From contig CAZTTG010000053.1 of NCBI GenBank assembly GCA_964615935.1, positions 1-41,960 on the forward strand: 41,960 nucleotides of DNA. The letters are read 5' to 3'. Every line of letters starts with the position of its first letter. Positions within the stretch are counted from its first letter, which is position 1. Positions 33,691-41,960 of the stretch are shown here, in pieces. This DNA comes from CAZTTG01 sp964615935. Its GTDB lineage: Bacteria; Planctomycetota; UBA1135; GCA-002686595. Position numbers and translations under genes: made by a program. The notes beneath the pieces were generated by a model. It was given only the letters and a program-made list of their open reading frames with translations, ran no database searches and was not told the origin of the DNA.

Positions 33691-35487
33691 ATGCCCACCC
33701 CTGCCGAGTGGGTTCGAACCCACACCTGCGGCGAGCTCCGCGCGGAGCACGTCGGAGATCAGGTCACGCTCAACGGCTGGGTCGACGCCCGCCGCAACCT
33801 GGGCGGGATCTACTTCGTCGACCTGCGGGACCGCTACGGCATCACCCAGCTGGTGCTGGACGAGGGGCTGGCCGAGGAGGTCAAGCTGGGACCCGAGTAC
33901 GTCCTCTCGGTCAGCGGCCAGGTTCGCGCGCGCGAGGGTAACGTCAACCCCGATCGCGCCACGGGCGAGATCGAGGTGCTGGTGCGGCGGCTGCAGGTCC
34001 TCTCCCGCTCCCTGACGCCTCCCATCGAGGTGATCGACGAGCTGGACACCGCCGTCGAGACCCGGCTGCGCTACCGCTTCCTGGACCTGCGGCGGGGACC
34101 GCTGCAGCGCAACCTGGCCCACCGGGCGCGCTTCATCGGGGCCATGCGGAGGGCCTTCGACGAGCTGGGCTTCCTGGACATCGAGACGCCCATCCTGACC
34201 AAGGCCACCCCCGAGGGTGCGCGCGACTACCTGGTGCCCAGTCGAGTCCACCCGGGCCACTTCTACGCCCTGCCCCAGTCGCCCCAGATCTTCAAGCAGA
34301 TCCTGATGGTGTCGGGCTTTGACCGCTACTACCAGGTGGCGCGCTGCTTCCGCGACGAGGACCAGCGGGCCGACCGGCAGCCCGAGTTCACCCAGCTCGA
34401 CATGGAGATGTCCTTCGTCGAGGAGGATCACGTCTTCGAGGTGTGGGAGCAGGTGATGACCCGCACCTTCCGCGACTCCATGGGCGTGGAGCTGCCCACG
34501 CCCTTCCCCCGCATGCGCTGGTCGGAGGCCATGGAGCGCTACGGCCTGGACAAGCCCGACACCCGCTTCGGGATGCCCCTGCGCTGCGCCGGCGAGTGGG
34601 CTGCCGACTGCGGCTTCCGGGTCTTCACCGGGGCCCTGGAGTCCGGCGGCCGGGTCATGGGCCTGACGGTCGAGGGGGGCGCCTCCCTCTCCCGCAAGGA
34701 GATCGGGGCGCTGGAGGAGTACGCGCGCGAGTTCGGCGCTCCCGGGCTGGTCTGGTGGAAGGCCGCCGAGGGTGGTGGCGCCGGCCCGCTGGCCCGCTTC
34801 GCGGGCGAGGCCGACTCCTCCCGCCGCCTGATGCAGCTCATGCAGGCCTCCGAGGGGGACCTGTGCCTGTTCGCGGCCGGTGAGCGGAACCTCGTCTGGC
34901 GGGTGCTGGGCGAGCTGCGCAACCACCTGGGCCGCGAGCGGGGGCTGATCCCCGAAGGCCTTTGGAACTTCCTGTGGGTGACCCACTTCCCGATGTTCGA
35001 GCGCGATCGGGAGGCCGACCGCTGGGTCTCCCTGCACCACCCCTTCACGGCCCCCGTGGACTGGGAGCTGGGGGGGCCCGACGGCGACCCGGCCGCCCTG
35101 GACAGCCGGGCCTACGACCTGGTCCTGAACGGCTGGGAGCTGGGCTCGGGCTCGGTGCGGATCCACGATCAGGTGGTCCAGCGGCGGATCTTCGAGATCC
35201 TGGGCATCGAGGAGCAGGAGCAGGAGCGCAAGTTCGGCTTCCTGCTCGAGGCCCTGGCCCACGGGGCGCCGCCCCACGCGGGCTTCGCCCTGGGCCTGGA
35301 CCGCACCGTGGCCCTCACCCTGGGCCTGGACAACATCCGGGACCAGATCGCATTCCCCAAGACCACCCGCGCCGCCGACCTGATGTGCGGGGCCCCCTCC
35401 CGGGTGGCCCCGGAGCAGCTCGACGAGGTTCACGTCCGGTCGACCGCCCCCGAAGCGGGGCCGGAGGACGGGCCCGAGGGGGCCTGA
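33691..35487 (+). CDS. aspS: Aspartyl-tRNA synthetase, bacterial type
   Basis: AspRS charges tRNA-Asp. The 598-residue protein has the N-terminal OB-fold (about 1-115), the class II catalytic core with motif 2 (FRDEDQRADRQPEFTQLD) and motif 3 (GLDR), and the bacterial GAD insertion (about 275-410). L37 in RRNLGG matches the leucine of discriminating enzymes such as E. coli, where non-discriminating ones have histidine; this suggests it charges only tRNA-Asp (inference). There is no ribosome site. The nine-base gap to atpC suggests transcription from the atp operon, although TAAGCT (33679-33684) could be a -10 box for a leaderless mRNA. Confidence 0.96.
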   Translation: MPTPAEWVRTHTCGELRAEHVGDQVTLNGWVDARRNLGGIYFVDLRDRYGITQLVLDEGLAEEVKLGPEYVLSVSGQVRAREGNVNPDRATGEIEVLVRRLQVLSRSLTPPIEVIDELDTAVETRLRYRFLDLRRGPLQRNLAHRARFIGAMRRAFDELGFLDIETPILTKATPEGARDYLVPSRVHPGHFYALPQSPQIFKQILMVSGFDRYYQVARCFRDEDQRADRQPEFTQLDMEMSFVEEDHVFEVWEQVMTRTFRDSMGVELPTPFPRMRWSEAMERYGLDKPDTRFGMPLRCAGEWAADCGFRVFTGALESGGRVMGLTVEGGASLSRKEIGALEEYAREFGAPGLVWWKAAEGGGAGPLARFAGEADSSRRLMQLMQASEGDLCLFAAGERNLVWRVLGELRNHLGRERGLIPEGLWNFLWVTHFPMFERDREADRWVSLHHPFTAPVDWELGGPDGDPAALDSRAYDLVLNGWELGSGSVRIHDQVVQRRIFEILGIEEQEQERKFGFLLEALAHGAPPHAGFALGLDRTVALTLGLDNIRDQIAFPKTTRAADLMCGAPSRVAPEQLDEVHVRSTAPEAGPEDGPEGA

Positions 35488-35531
35488 CTGGCGCATTGCC
35501 CCGGGCCTCCCTATCCTGTGAGGCCCTTCAC

Positions 35532-35553
35532 GGGCGGACCCGCCGGGCCGCCC
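35532..35553 (+). terminator. Hairpin between aspS and infC
   Basis: GGGCGG pairs with CCGCCC (35532-35537/35548-35553), continued by CCC/GGG with one bulged A and a three-base loop. It lies 28 bases before the infC start. It could end the atp-aspS transcript or be part of the infC leader. TATCCT (35512-35517) upstream is a weak -10 candidate. Confidence 0.4.
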
Positions 35554-35581
35554 GACCCGAGAAACCGAAGCAAGGAGATTC

Positions 35582-36094
35582 GTGGCAGCCAAGTACTTCC
35601 GAGTCAATCGACAGATACGGGTGCCCCAGGTCCGGCTGATCGACGACGAGGGCGCCCAGATCGGCGTGGTCCGGATCGAGGACGCCCGCCGGCGAGCCGA
35701 GGAGGCCGGCCTCGACCTGGTGGAGGTGCAGCCGCAGGCCGACCCGCCCGTCTGTCGGATCCTCGACTACGGCAAGCTCAAGTACGAGCAGAAGAAGCGG
35801 GACCGCACCAGCGGCAAGCAGAAGAAGCACGGCGGGCAGCTCAAGGAGCTGCGGGTGCGGCCGGCGATCGACGATCACGACCTCAGCTACCGCCTCGAGA
35901 AGGGGCGCGAGTTCCTGGAGCAGGGGCACAAGGTCCAGGTGGTCTGCGTCTTCCGGGGCCGGCAGCTCGAGCACCCTCAGATGGGCTACGACGTGATGAT
36001 GAAGGTCGCCGAGCAGCTCGAGGAGGTCTGCAAGATCGAGACCCGCCCCCGGCTCCAGGGGCGCCGCATGGTGATGCTGCTCTCGCACCGGTAG
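35582..36094 (+). CDS. infC: Translation initiation factor IF-3
   Basis: IF-3 keeps 30S subunits free and checks the start codon. The 170-residue protein has the N-terminal domain (about 1-75, with VNRQIRVPQVRLID and the DYGKLKYEQKKR linker) and the C-terminal domain (KELRVRPAIDDHDL onwards). It starts with GTG after AAGGAG. In E. coli infC uses a rare AUU for autocontrol; a GTG here does not give that mechanism. It heads the usual infC-rpmI-rplT order. Confidence 0.97.
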   Translation: MAAKYFRVNRQIRVPQVRLIDDEGAQIGVVRIEDARRRAEEAGLDLVEVQPQADPPVCRILDYGKLKYEQKKRDRTSGKQKKHGGQLKELRVRPAIDDHDLSYRLEKGREFLEQGHKVQVVCVFRGRQLEHPQMGYDVMMKVAEQLEEVCKIETRPRLQGRRMVMLLSHR

Positions 36095-36096
36095 GC

Positions 36097-36159
36097 GGGG
36101 GGCGGGATTCCGGGCCGGCCCTTGCGGGGGGCCCGGGCTTGGGGTAGCCTCCGCCCCCC
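36097..36159 (+). promoter_or_regulatory. Structured infC-rpmI spacer with promoter-like boxes
   Basis: GGGGGGCGG (36097-36105) pairs with CCGCCCCCC (36151-36159), and inside lies CCGGGCC/GGCCCGG (36110-36116/36130-36136). The same stretch holds TTGCGG (36122-36127), a 17-base spacer and TAGCCT (36145-36150), a possible promoter for rpmI-rplT. The TAGCCT is part of the 15-mer shared with the purD upstream region. In other bacteria L20 represses this operon by binding a structured leader, so an L20 operator is possible. Confidence 0.4.
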
Positions 36160-36236
36160 AATCTGGACCCACCCGGCCAGGACAAGCGGATCTCCCTCCC
36201 CGGGGTTCCCGCCGGGCGGTCGAAAGCGAGCCCGCA

Positions 36237-36431
36237 ATGCCCAAGATGAAGACCAAGAGCGCCTTCAAGAAGCGCTTCAAGGTGACCAAGGGGGGCAAGG
36301 TGCTGTGCAGCCATCCCGGCCGCGGCCACCAGCACGCCCTCTACCCCGGTAGCACCAACCGCATGCTGCGCAAGCGCATGGTCCTCGCCCACGGTCAGGC
36401 GAAGCTCATCCGCCGCGCGATGGGGGGCTGA
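36237..36431 (+). CDS. rpmI: Ribosomal protein L35 (bL35)
   Basis: This 64-residue basic protein begins MPKMKTKSAFKKRFKVT, the L35 signature, and ends with the LIRRAM segment. It belongs to the large subunit. It is 142 bases after infC with a structured spacer and three bases before rplT. Confidence 0.97.
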   Translation: MPKMKTKSAFKKRFKVTKGGKVLCSHPGRGHQHALYPGSTNRMLRKRMVLAHGQAKLIRRAMGG

Positions 36432-36434
36432 TCC

Positions 36435-36791
36435 ATGGTCCGCTCGACCTACGGCGCCGCCCGCCACAAGAAGAAGGTCAAGAAGTTCAAGCTGGCCCGC
36501 GGCTACCGCGGCGGTCGCTCCAAGCTGTGGCGCACCGTCTCCGAGAGCCTGATCCGCGGCTGGGCCTTCGCCTACCGGGACCGCCGGACGCGCAAGCGGC
36601 AGTTCCGCCGGCTGTGGATCGTGCGCATCAACGCCGCCGCCCGCATGCGGGGCCTGAGCTACTCGGTCTTCATGGACGGCCTCAGGAAGGCCGGCGTGCA
36701 GCTCGACCGCAAGCAGCTCTCGGAGCTGGCGATCCACGACCCCGCGAGCTTCGACAAGCTGGTCGAGGAGTCCCGGGCCGCCCGGGTCTGA
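36435..36791 (+). CDS. rplT: Ribosomal protein L20 (bL20)
   Basis: This 118-residue 23S rRNA-binding protein has the long basic N-terminal helix (HKKKVKKFKLARGYRGGRSKLW) and a compact C-terminal domain (LSYSVFMDGLRKAGVQLDRKQLSELA). It acts early in 50S assembly and in other bacteria represses its own operon. It starts three bases after rpmI; a G-rich stretch at the end of rpmI can serve as ribosome site. Confidence 0.98.
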   Translation: MVRSTYGAARHKKKVKKFKLARGYRGGRSKLWRTVSESLIRGWAFAYRDRRTRKRQFRRLWIVRINAAARMRGLSYSVFMDGLRKAGVQLDRKQLSELAIHDPASFDKLVEESRAARV

Positions 36792-36858
36792 GCCCGACGC
36801 CTCTCGATCCTCGCCGCGCGGCCCCTGCGGCGCGACCGGAGCGGCCCGCCTCCCCGCC

Positions 36859-36872
36859 GGGGCGCGCGCCCC
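36859..36872. repeat. Perfect 14-base palindrome before pheS
   Basis: GGGGCGC/GCGCCCC forms a perfect palindrome 31 bases before the pheS start, in the 112-base rplT-pheS spacer. It may be an attenuator or protein site; no leader peptide rich in phenylalanine is seen, so E. coli-like pheS attenuation is not supported. Confidence 0.35.
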
Positions 36873-36903
36873 AGATCCACCCCGCCCACCCGCCTGCCTT
36901 GCC

Positions 36904-37947
36904 ATGGACGATCGGCACTCCGCGATCCTGACCGAGGCCCGAGCGCGCATCGCCGCCTGCGCCGGCGAGGAGGAGCTGCGCGCGATCGAGCGCGAGTACA
37001 CCGGGAAGGGGGGCGCGGTCGCCTCCCTGCTGGCGCAGCTCCCCGGGCTGCCGGCGGAGGAGCGCCCGGCCGCCGGACGGGCGGCCAACGAGCTCAAGGG
37101 CGCCATCGGCGCTGCCCTGGAGGAGGCCCGGCAGGCGCTGGCCAGCCAGGCCCTGGAGCGGGCTCGCGACGCCTCGGACTTCGACCCCGGCCTGCCCGCG
37201 CGGCGGTCGGCCCGCGGATCCCTGCACCCGGTCACCCAGGTCCGCCGCGAGGTGGAGGACGTCTTCGTCTCCATGGGCTACTCGATCCTCGACGGCCCCG
37301 AGGTGGAGCTGGACCACTACAACTTCGAGGCGCTGAACTTCCCCCCGGATCACCCGGCGCGCGAGGAGTACGACACCGTGTGGTGCACGACCGACGGCGA
37401 CCGGCGCAGCGGAGGCGACCGGCTGCTCCTGCGCACCCACACCTCCCCGGTGCAGATCCGGGCCATGGAGCGCCTGCACCCGCCCATCCGGGCCGTGGCT
37501 CCCGGCCGGGTCTTCCGGCAGGAGCAGCAGGACGCCACCCACGAGCACACCTTCCACCAGGTGGAGGGCTTCGTGGTGGACCGGGGCATCGCCGTGGGCC
37601 ACCTGATCGGCACCCTGAAGGGCTTCCTGCGGGAGCTCTTCCAGCGCGAGCTAAAGGTGCGCCTGCGGCCGGGCTACTTCCCCTTCGTCGAGCCCGGCTT
37701 CGAGCTCGACATCCGCTGTCCCTTCTGCCAGGACGGCTGCCGGGTGTGCAGCCAGACCGGCTGGATCGAGTTCTGCGGCTGCGGCATGGTCCACCCCGCG
37801 GTCCTGCGGCAGGGGGGGATCGACCCCGAGGTCCACACCGGCTTCGCCTTCGGCTTCGGCCTCGATCGCCTGGTGATGATGCGCCACGGCATCGACGACA
37901 TCCGCCACTTCATGGGCGGCGACCTGCGCTTCCTCGAGCAGTTCTGA
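36904..37947 (+). CDS. pheS: Phenylalanyl-tRNA synthetase alpha subunit
   Basis: PheS is the catalytic chain of the class II PheRS heterotetramer. The 347-residue protein has the N-terminal coiled coil (about 1-90), HPVTQVRREVEDVFVSMGY, RTHTSPVQIR, motif 2 (GRVFRQEQQDATHEHTFHQVEG) and GFGLDRLVMMRHGI. A cysteine cluster C272-x2-C275-x3-C279-x2-C282 with C291 and C293 could bind zinc; comparable clusters occur in PheS of several phyla but not in E. coli. pheT follows after one base. Confidence 0.96.
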   Translation: MDDRHSAILTEARARIAACAGEEELRAIEREYTGKGGAVASLLAQLPGLPAEERPAAGRAANELKGAIGAALEEARQALASQALERARDASDFDPGLPARRSARGSLHPVTQVRREVEDVFVSMGYSILDGPEVELDHYNFEALNFPPDHPAREEYDTVWCTTDGDRRSGGDRLLLRTHTSPVQIRAMERLHPPIRAVAPGRVFRQEQQDATHEHTFHQVEGFVVDRGIAVGHLIGTLKGFLRELFQRELKVRLRPGYFPFVEPGFELDIRCPFCQDGCRVCSQTGWIEFCGCGMVHPAVLRQGGIDPEVHTGFAFGFGLDRLVMMRHGIDDIRHFMGGDLRFLEQF

Positions 37948-37948
37948 G

Positions 37949-40390
37949 ATGAAGGTCTCCTTTCGCTGGCTGGGCCGACACGTCGACCTCACCGGGATCT
38001 CGCCCGAAGAGGTGGCGCGGGATCTGACCCTGCACACCGCCGAGGTGGAGGGGCTGGAGCCCTTCGCCCCGGCCCTCTCCGAGGTGGTGGTGGGTCACGT
38101 GGTCGAGCACGGCCGCCACCCCGACGCCGACAAGCTCTCCCTGTGTCGGGTGGACCTGGGGGCGGCCGGGCCGGGCGAGCTGGTGCCGATCGTGTGCGGC
38201 GCCCCCAACGTGGGGGCCGGCCAGAAGGTGGCGGTGGCGCGGGTGGGCTGCCGGCTGCCCGGCGAGGTGAAGGTCAAGAAGACCAAGATCCGCGGCCAGG
38301 TCTCCCTGGGGATGATCTGCTCCCAGCGCGAGCTCGAGCTGGGCGAGGACCATACCGGCATCTGGGTCCTGCCCGAGGAGGCCCAGGTGGGGCTCCCGGT
38401 GGCCGCTGCCCTGGGGATCGAGGACCGGGTCCTGGAGATCGACAACAAGTCGCTCACCCACCGCCCCGACCTCTGGGGTCACCGCGGCATCGCCTCGGAG
38501 ATCGCCGCCATCCGCGGGCTGGAGCTCCTGCCCCTGGACCTGGACCCGCTGGAGACCGGGGCGGGCGAGCCCTATCCGGTCCGGGTGGAGAGCGAGGGCT
38601 GCTCGCGCTACCTGGGCCTCGCCATCGACGGGGTGCGCATCGAGGAGTCGCCCGACTGGCTCAAGCTCCTGCTGCTGGCCGCCGGTCAGCGGCCCCTGGA
38701 CCTCCTGGTCGACGTCTCCAACTTCGCGATGATGGACCTGGGCCAGCCCAACCACCTCTTCGACCGCCGCCGCCTCTCGGCCGACGGCATCCTGGTGCGC
38801 GACGCCCGCGCCGGCGAGCGGGTCACCAGCCTCGACGGCCTCGAGCGCCGGATGGGCCCCGAGGACGTCCTGATCTGCTCGGGCGAGGAGGCGGTGGCCA
38901 TCGCCGGGGTGATGGGGGGCGAGGGCTCCAAGGTCGACCCGGGGACCAGCGAGCTCCTCCTGGAGGTGGCCTGCTTCCACCCCACCCGGGTGCGGCGCAC
39001 GGCCGCGCGCCTGGGCCTGCGCACCGAGGCCTCGGCGCGCTTCGAGAAGCACCTCGACCCCACCCTGCCGGCCAGGGCGGCGGCCCACCTGGTCCGGATC
39101 CTGCGCGGGATCCAGCCGGGGATCGAGCTGCCCCGCCCGATGGGCGACGCGGGCCGCTGGAGCGACCCGGCCCGCGAGCTCGAGCTGCGGCCCGATCGCG
39201 TCCGCAAGGTCCTGGGGACCCCGATCGAGGACGCCGAGATCCGCTCCTGCCTGGATCGGCTGGGCCTGGCGGTGACGGACGGCGAGCCCTGGAGGGTCGC
39301 CATCCCCTCGGCGCGCGCCACCAAGGACCTGACCATCGAGGAGGACCTGATCGAGGAGGTGGGGCGCCTGGTGGGCTACGACCGGATCGAGGAGCGCGCG
39401 CTGGTGGGCGAGGTGATCCCGCCTCCGCGCGACGAGCGGCGGCTCCTGGTGCGGCGCATCCAGGACCGGCTGTCGGGCGGGGCGCGCTTCCACGAGGTCC
39501 TGACCTACTCCTTCCTGCCGGACGGGCTGGCGGCGAGGTTCTCCCTCCGGGAGGAGCCCCACGTCGAGGCCACCAACCCGGTGCAGGAGGGGTGGCAGCG
39601 CATCCGCCGGGGCGTCATGCCCAGCCTCCTGGCCCGGGTGGACGACAACCTGCGGCACCGCGAGGAGGTGCGGCTCTTCGACCTGGGCAAGGGCTACCTG
39701 CCCGAGCTGGCCGGCGAGCGCGGGGAGCCGGCCGAGGTCCACGAGCTGGCCCTGGTCTGGGCCGGCGCTCCGCCGGGCCGCAAGGCCCCCTTCGACTCCG
39801 GCAGCCTCTCGCGCCTGCGCGGCGCGGTGGAGGACCTCCTGGAGCACCTGGAGCGACCCGTGACGCGCTGGGAGCGCGCCGCCGACCACGGCCAGCTGCC
39901 CGTGTGGGCCCACCCGGGGCGCGCGCTGGTGGCGCTGGCGGGGGACGAGGATCCCCAGCCGGCGGCCCTGGTGGCCGACCTGGAGCCCGGCCTGGCTCGC
40001 GAGCTGGGGGCCGAGGTGGCGGGGGCCGACGCGGCGGCCGCCCTGATCTCGATCGACCGGCTGCTCGAGCTCCCGACGAGCCCCTCGCCGTACCGCGCCC
40101 TGCCGCGCTACCCCGGCGTGAAGGTGGACGTGGCCCTGGCCGTGCCGGGAGGGCTCTCGGCGACCGAGGCGCGGGGGGCGATCGAGCAGGCCGGCAAGGG
40201 GCTGGTGGAGGACGCCGAGCTCTTCGACGTCTACGCCGGAGCGAGCGTGGGCCCGGGCCGCAAGTCGCTGGCCTGGCACGTGCTGCTGCAGTCGGGGCGC
40301 CGGACCCTGACCGACAAGGACTGCCACAAGTTCCTGGACCGCCTGGAGCGCCTCACCACCGATCTGGGCGGGGAGCTGCGCCGCCAGTAG
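37949..40390 (+). CDS. pheT: Phenylalanyl-tRNA synthetase beta subunit
   Basis: This 813-residue chain carries editing and tRNA binding. In order: an N-terminal segment (MKVSFRWLGRHVDL), the EMAP-like OB domain (about 40-155, with HPDADKLSLCRVD), B3/B4 editing domain (about 205-380), B5 domain (about 405-475), the catalytic-like core, and the C-terminal anticodon-binding FDX-ACB domain (about 715-813). Length is normal. It shares the transcript with pheS. Confidence 0.96.
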   Translation: MKVSFRWLGRHVDLTGISPEEVARDLTLHTAEVEGLEPFAPALSEVVVGHVVEHGRHPDADKLSLCRVDLGAAGPGELVPIVCGAPNVGAGQKVAVARVGCRLPGEVKVKKTKIRGQVSLGMICSQRELELGEDHTGIWVLPEEAQVGLPVAAALGIEDRVLEIDNKSLTHRPDLWGHRGIASEIAAIRGLELLPLDLDPLETGAGEPYPVRVESEGCSRYLGLAIDGVRIEESPDWLKLLLLAAGQRPLDLLVDVSNFAMMDLGQPNHLFDRRRLSADGILVRDARAGERVTSLDGLERRMGPEDVLICSGEEAVAIAGVMGGEGSKVDPGTSELLLEVACFHPTRVRRTAARLGLRTEASARFEKHLDPTLPARAAAHLVRILRGIQPGIELPRPMGDAGRWSDPARELELRPDRVRKVLGTPIEDAEIRSCLDRLGLAVTDGEPWRVAIPSARATKDLTIEEDLIEEVGRLVGYDRIEERALVGEVIPPPRDERRLLVRRIQDRLSGGARFHEVLTYSFLPDGLAARFSLREEPHVEATNPVQEGWQRIRRGVMPSLLARVDDNLRHREEVRLFDLGKGYLPELAGERGEPAEVHELALVWAGAPPGRKAPFDSGSLSRLRGAVEDLLEHLERPVTRWERAADHGQLPVWAHPGRALVALAGDEDPQPAALVADLEPGLARELGAEVAGADAAAALISIDRLLELPTSPSPYRALPRYPGVKVDVALAVPGGLSATEARGAIEQAGKGLVEDAELFDVYAGASVGPGRKSLAWHVLLQSGRRTLTDKDCHKFLDRLERLTTDLGGELRRQ

Positions 40391-40406
40391 GGCCGCCGGC
40401 CGGCCC
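40390..40406 (+). terminator. Weak hairpin after pheT
   Basis: GGGCC (40390-40394) pairs with GGCCC (40402-40406) around a GC-rich centre, starting at the last base of the pheT stop. It has no T-tract. The 89-base spacer otherwise shows no clear signal. Confidence 0.2.
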
Positions 40407-40479
40407 CGCGCGGCACGAGAATGCGAAAAGGGGGGTTCGAGCCGGCCCCCGGGCGGCCGATGATGGGTCCCGGCAGCGC

Positions 40480-41886
40480 ATGAAGGTCGTCCTGGTCAAT
40501 CCCCCCAGCCCCCCCGAGTTCCGCGTCAGCCGCGGCCTGATGGGGGGATTCGGGATGGCGGTCAATCCCGAGCTGCTCTACCCGCCCATCGAGCTGGCCC
40601 ACGTGGCCGCCGCGCTCCTGGCGGACGGCTTCGAGGTGACGCTGCACGACGCGGACGCGCGGGGGCTGGACTCCGCCGGCGCGCTGGAGGCGATCTGCGC
40701 CGAGGGGCCCGACCTCGTGTGCCTGGACTCCTCCAGCACGTCCCTCGACTCCGACCGCCAGCTGGGCGAGGCCGCGCGCCGGAGGCTGGGCGTGCCGGTG
40801 GCCATGCTGGGGGCTCAGGTGAGCTACGCCCCCGACGACCTCTTCGCGGAGGGGGGCATCGACTGCGCGGTGCGGGGCGAGCCGGAGCACACGGTGCTCG
40901 AGCTGGCGCGGCGCACGGCCCGAGGCGAGCCCCTGGCGGGCGCGGCCGGTCTCTCCTGGCGCGACGGGGACGGCCGCGTGGTGCACGAGCCCGAGCGGGA
41001 GAAGATCGCCGACCTGGACGCGCTCCCCCTGCCCGCTCGCCAGTTCCTCGACAACCAGGCCTACCGCTTCCCCGGCATCACGGGCCCGATCACGACGGTC
41101 AAGTCCTCCCGGGGCTGCCCGCTGGACTGCAGCTTCTGCGGCTACGTGCTGGTGCAGGGCCGGCGCTTCCGCTTCCGCTCGCCGGCGAGCGTGCTGGCGG
41201 AGCTCACGGACATCGTCCGGGTGCACGACGTCCACCACGTGATCTTCCGCGATCCGATCTTCACCGTGCGCAAGGACCGCGTCCGCGAGATCTGCGAGGG
41301 GATCCTCGAGCGCGGCCTGGAGCTCGAGTGGCAGTGCGAGACCTCGGTGGGGACCCTGGATCCCCCGCTCCTGGAGCGGATGGCGGCGGCGGGCTGCAAG
41401 CACGTCTCCCTGGGGCTGGAGTCCGGCAGCGCCGCGATCCAGAAGGCGCACTGCAGCTCCAAGCTGCTGGACCTGGACCGGGCCGAGGAGGTCTTCCGCG
41501 CCTGCCGCCGGCTGGGCATCGAGACCCGCGGCTTCTGCATGATCGGCTTCCCCGAGGAGACGCCGGAGATGGTGGAGGAGACCATCCGCCTGGCCGAGCG
41601 CATGGACCCCGACCAGGTCCAGTTCTGCGCCGTGACCGCCTACCCCGGGACCCGGCTGTGGCAGGACCTGCACGGCGACCACGAGCTGGATCACGCCGAC
41701 ATGACCGGTCACCGGGGCCTGGAGGGCAATCGGCACATGAGCGGCGAGCAGATCGAGGCCAGGATCCGCGAGGCCTACCGCCGCTTCTACGGGCGCCCGA
41801 AGCGGATGCTGCGGGAGCTGAGGCACCCGCTGAGGTTGGCGGGGCGTCTGGCGCGGTACGTGGCCTTGCTCAGGCGGAAGGGGTGA
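40480..41886 (+). CDS. Radical SAM protein with cobalamin-binding-like N-terminal domain
   Basis: This 468-residue protein begins MKVVLVNPPSPP, typical of B12-binding radical SAM enzymes. A Rossmann-like domain (about 1-145) lacks the DxHxxG motif, so cobalamin would have to bind base-off without the usual histidine, or not at all. The radical SAM domain (about 203-420) has the 4Fe-4S motif C213-x3-C217-x2-C220, with LGLESGS and GFPEET segments further on. The C-terminus is basic. Such proteins modify hopanoids, lipids, natural products or tRNA; the substrate is unknown. No partner gene is visible because the window ends 74 bases later. Confidence 0.85.
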   Translation: MKVVLVNPPSPPEFRVSRGLMGGFGMAVNPELLYPPIELAHVAAALLADGFEVTLHDADARGLDSAGALEAICAEGPDLVCLDSSSTSLDSDRQLGEAARRRLGVPVAMLGAQVSYAPDDLFAEGGIDCAVRGEPEHTVLELARRTARGEPLAGAAGLSWRDGDGRVVHEPEREKIADLDALPLPARQFLDNQAYRFPGITGPITTVKSSRGCPLDCSFCGYVLVQGRRFRFRSPASVLAELTDIVRVHDVHHVIFRDPIFTVRKDRVREICEGILERGLELEWQCETSVGTLDPPLLERMAAAGCKHVSLGLESGSAAIQKAHCSSKLLDLDRAEEVFRACRRLGIETRGFCMIGFPEETPEMVEETIRLAERMDPDQVQFCAVTAYPGTRLWQDLHGDHELDHADMTGHRGLEGNRHMSGEQIEARIREAYRRFYGRPKRMLRELRHPLRLAGRLARYVALLRRKG

Positions 41887-41960
41887 GGCTGACGGGGTTC
41901 GTGCGCCCGCTGCCGATTGCTGAGACGGTGAGGCCGCGACCGACGCAACGGCAGACGTGA

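Noticed and set aside
41887..41960. A gene start at the right edge
   Set aside because: The last 74 bases show no ribosome site, family-like sequence or promoter.

Overview
The window is about 42 kb of very GC-rich bacterial chromosome carrying mostly single-copy housekeeping genes. No rRNA, insertion sequence, phage gene or CRISPR array was seen. Several traits point to Planctomycetota or a close neighbour. These are a secreted protease ending in a YCTAK-type C-terminal domain of a kind I associate with deep-branching planctomycetes, a DUF1080 protein, a large HEAT-repeat protein, a zinc-finger anti-sigma with its ECF sigma factor, and a PheS with a cysteine cluster. This placement is an inference from protein style, not from a marker search.

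Layout. 1-200: a run of inverted repeats and a promoter. 201-3910: two overlapping ABC exporter half-transporters with the signature of an asymmetric heterodimer. 3968-6325 (minus): a secreted trypsin-like protease whose frame is broken by one TGA just after the signal peptide. 6500-7720: a PLP enzyme of the D-serine dehydratase/D-threonine aldolase type. 7721-11275 (minus): a membrane-anchored HEAT-NACHT-HEAT protein, the most unusual gene here. 11369-13095 (minus): a short-chain dehydrogenase and a secreted DUF1080 protein. 13178-13388 (minus): tRNA-Arg(TCT) and tRNA-Pro(TGG). 13567-15365: purD and a Fur-family regulator. 15459-19646 (minus): a small lipoprotein, purQ and a PurS-PurS-PurL fusion. 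19962-22467: accA, then an ECF sigma factor and its anti-sigma. 22524-25668 (minus): ndk, an RqcH/NFACT protein that appears to start at CTG, and a TPR lipoprotein. 26035-33681: a complete F1Fo ATP synthase operon (atpZ, an atpI-like gene, atpB-E-F-H-A-G-D-C). 33691-40390: aspS, infC, rpmI, rplT, pheS and pheT. 40480-41886: a radical SAM protein with a cobalamin-binding-like N-terminal domain.

How the genes work together. PurD, PurSL and PurQ perform early steps of purine synthesis and flank the fur/lipoprotein pair. The ATP synthase operon runs with nine bases of spacing into aspS and then into translation genes (IF3, L35, L20, PheRS), giving a long co-oriented energy and translation block. 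RqcH (rescue of stalled 50S subunits) is coupled to ndk. Many adjacent genes overlap by four bases (ATGA, GTGA, CTGA), which indicates translational coupling.

The items most worth a second look are the transmembrane NACHT protein, the in-frame TGA in the protease, the CTG start of rqcH, the tandem PurS fusion, a 15-base motif shared upstream of purD and rpmI, and the structured infC-rpmI spacer.
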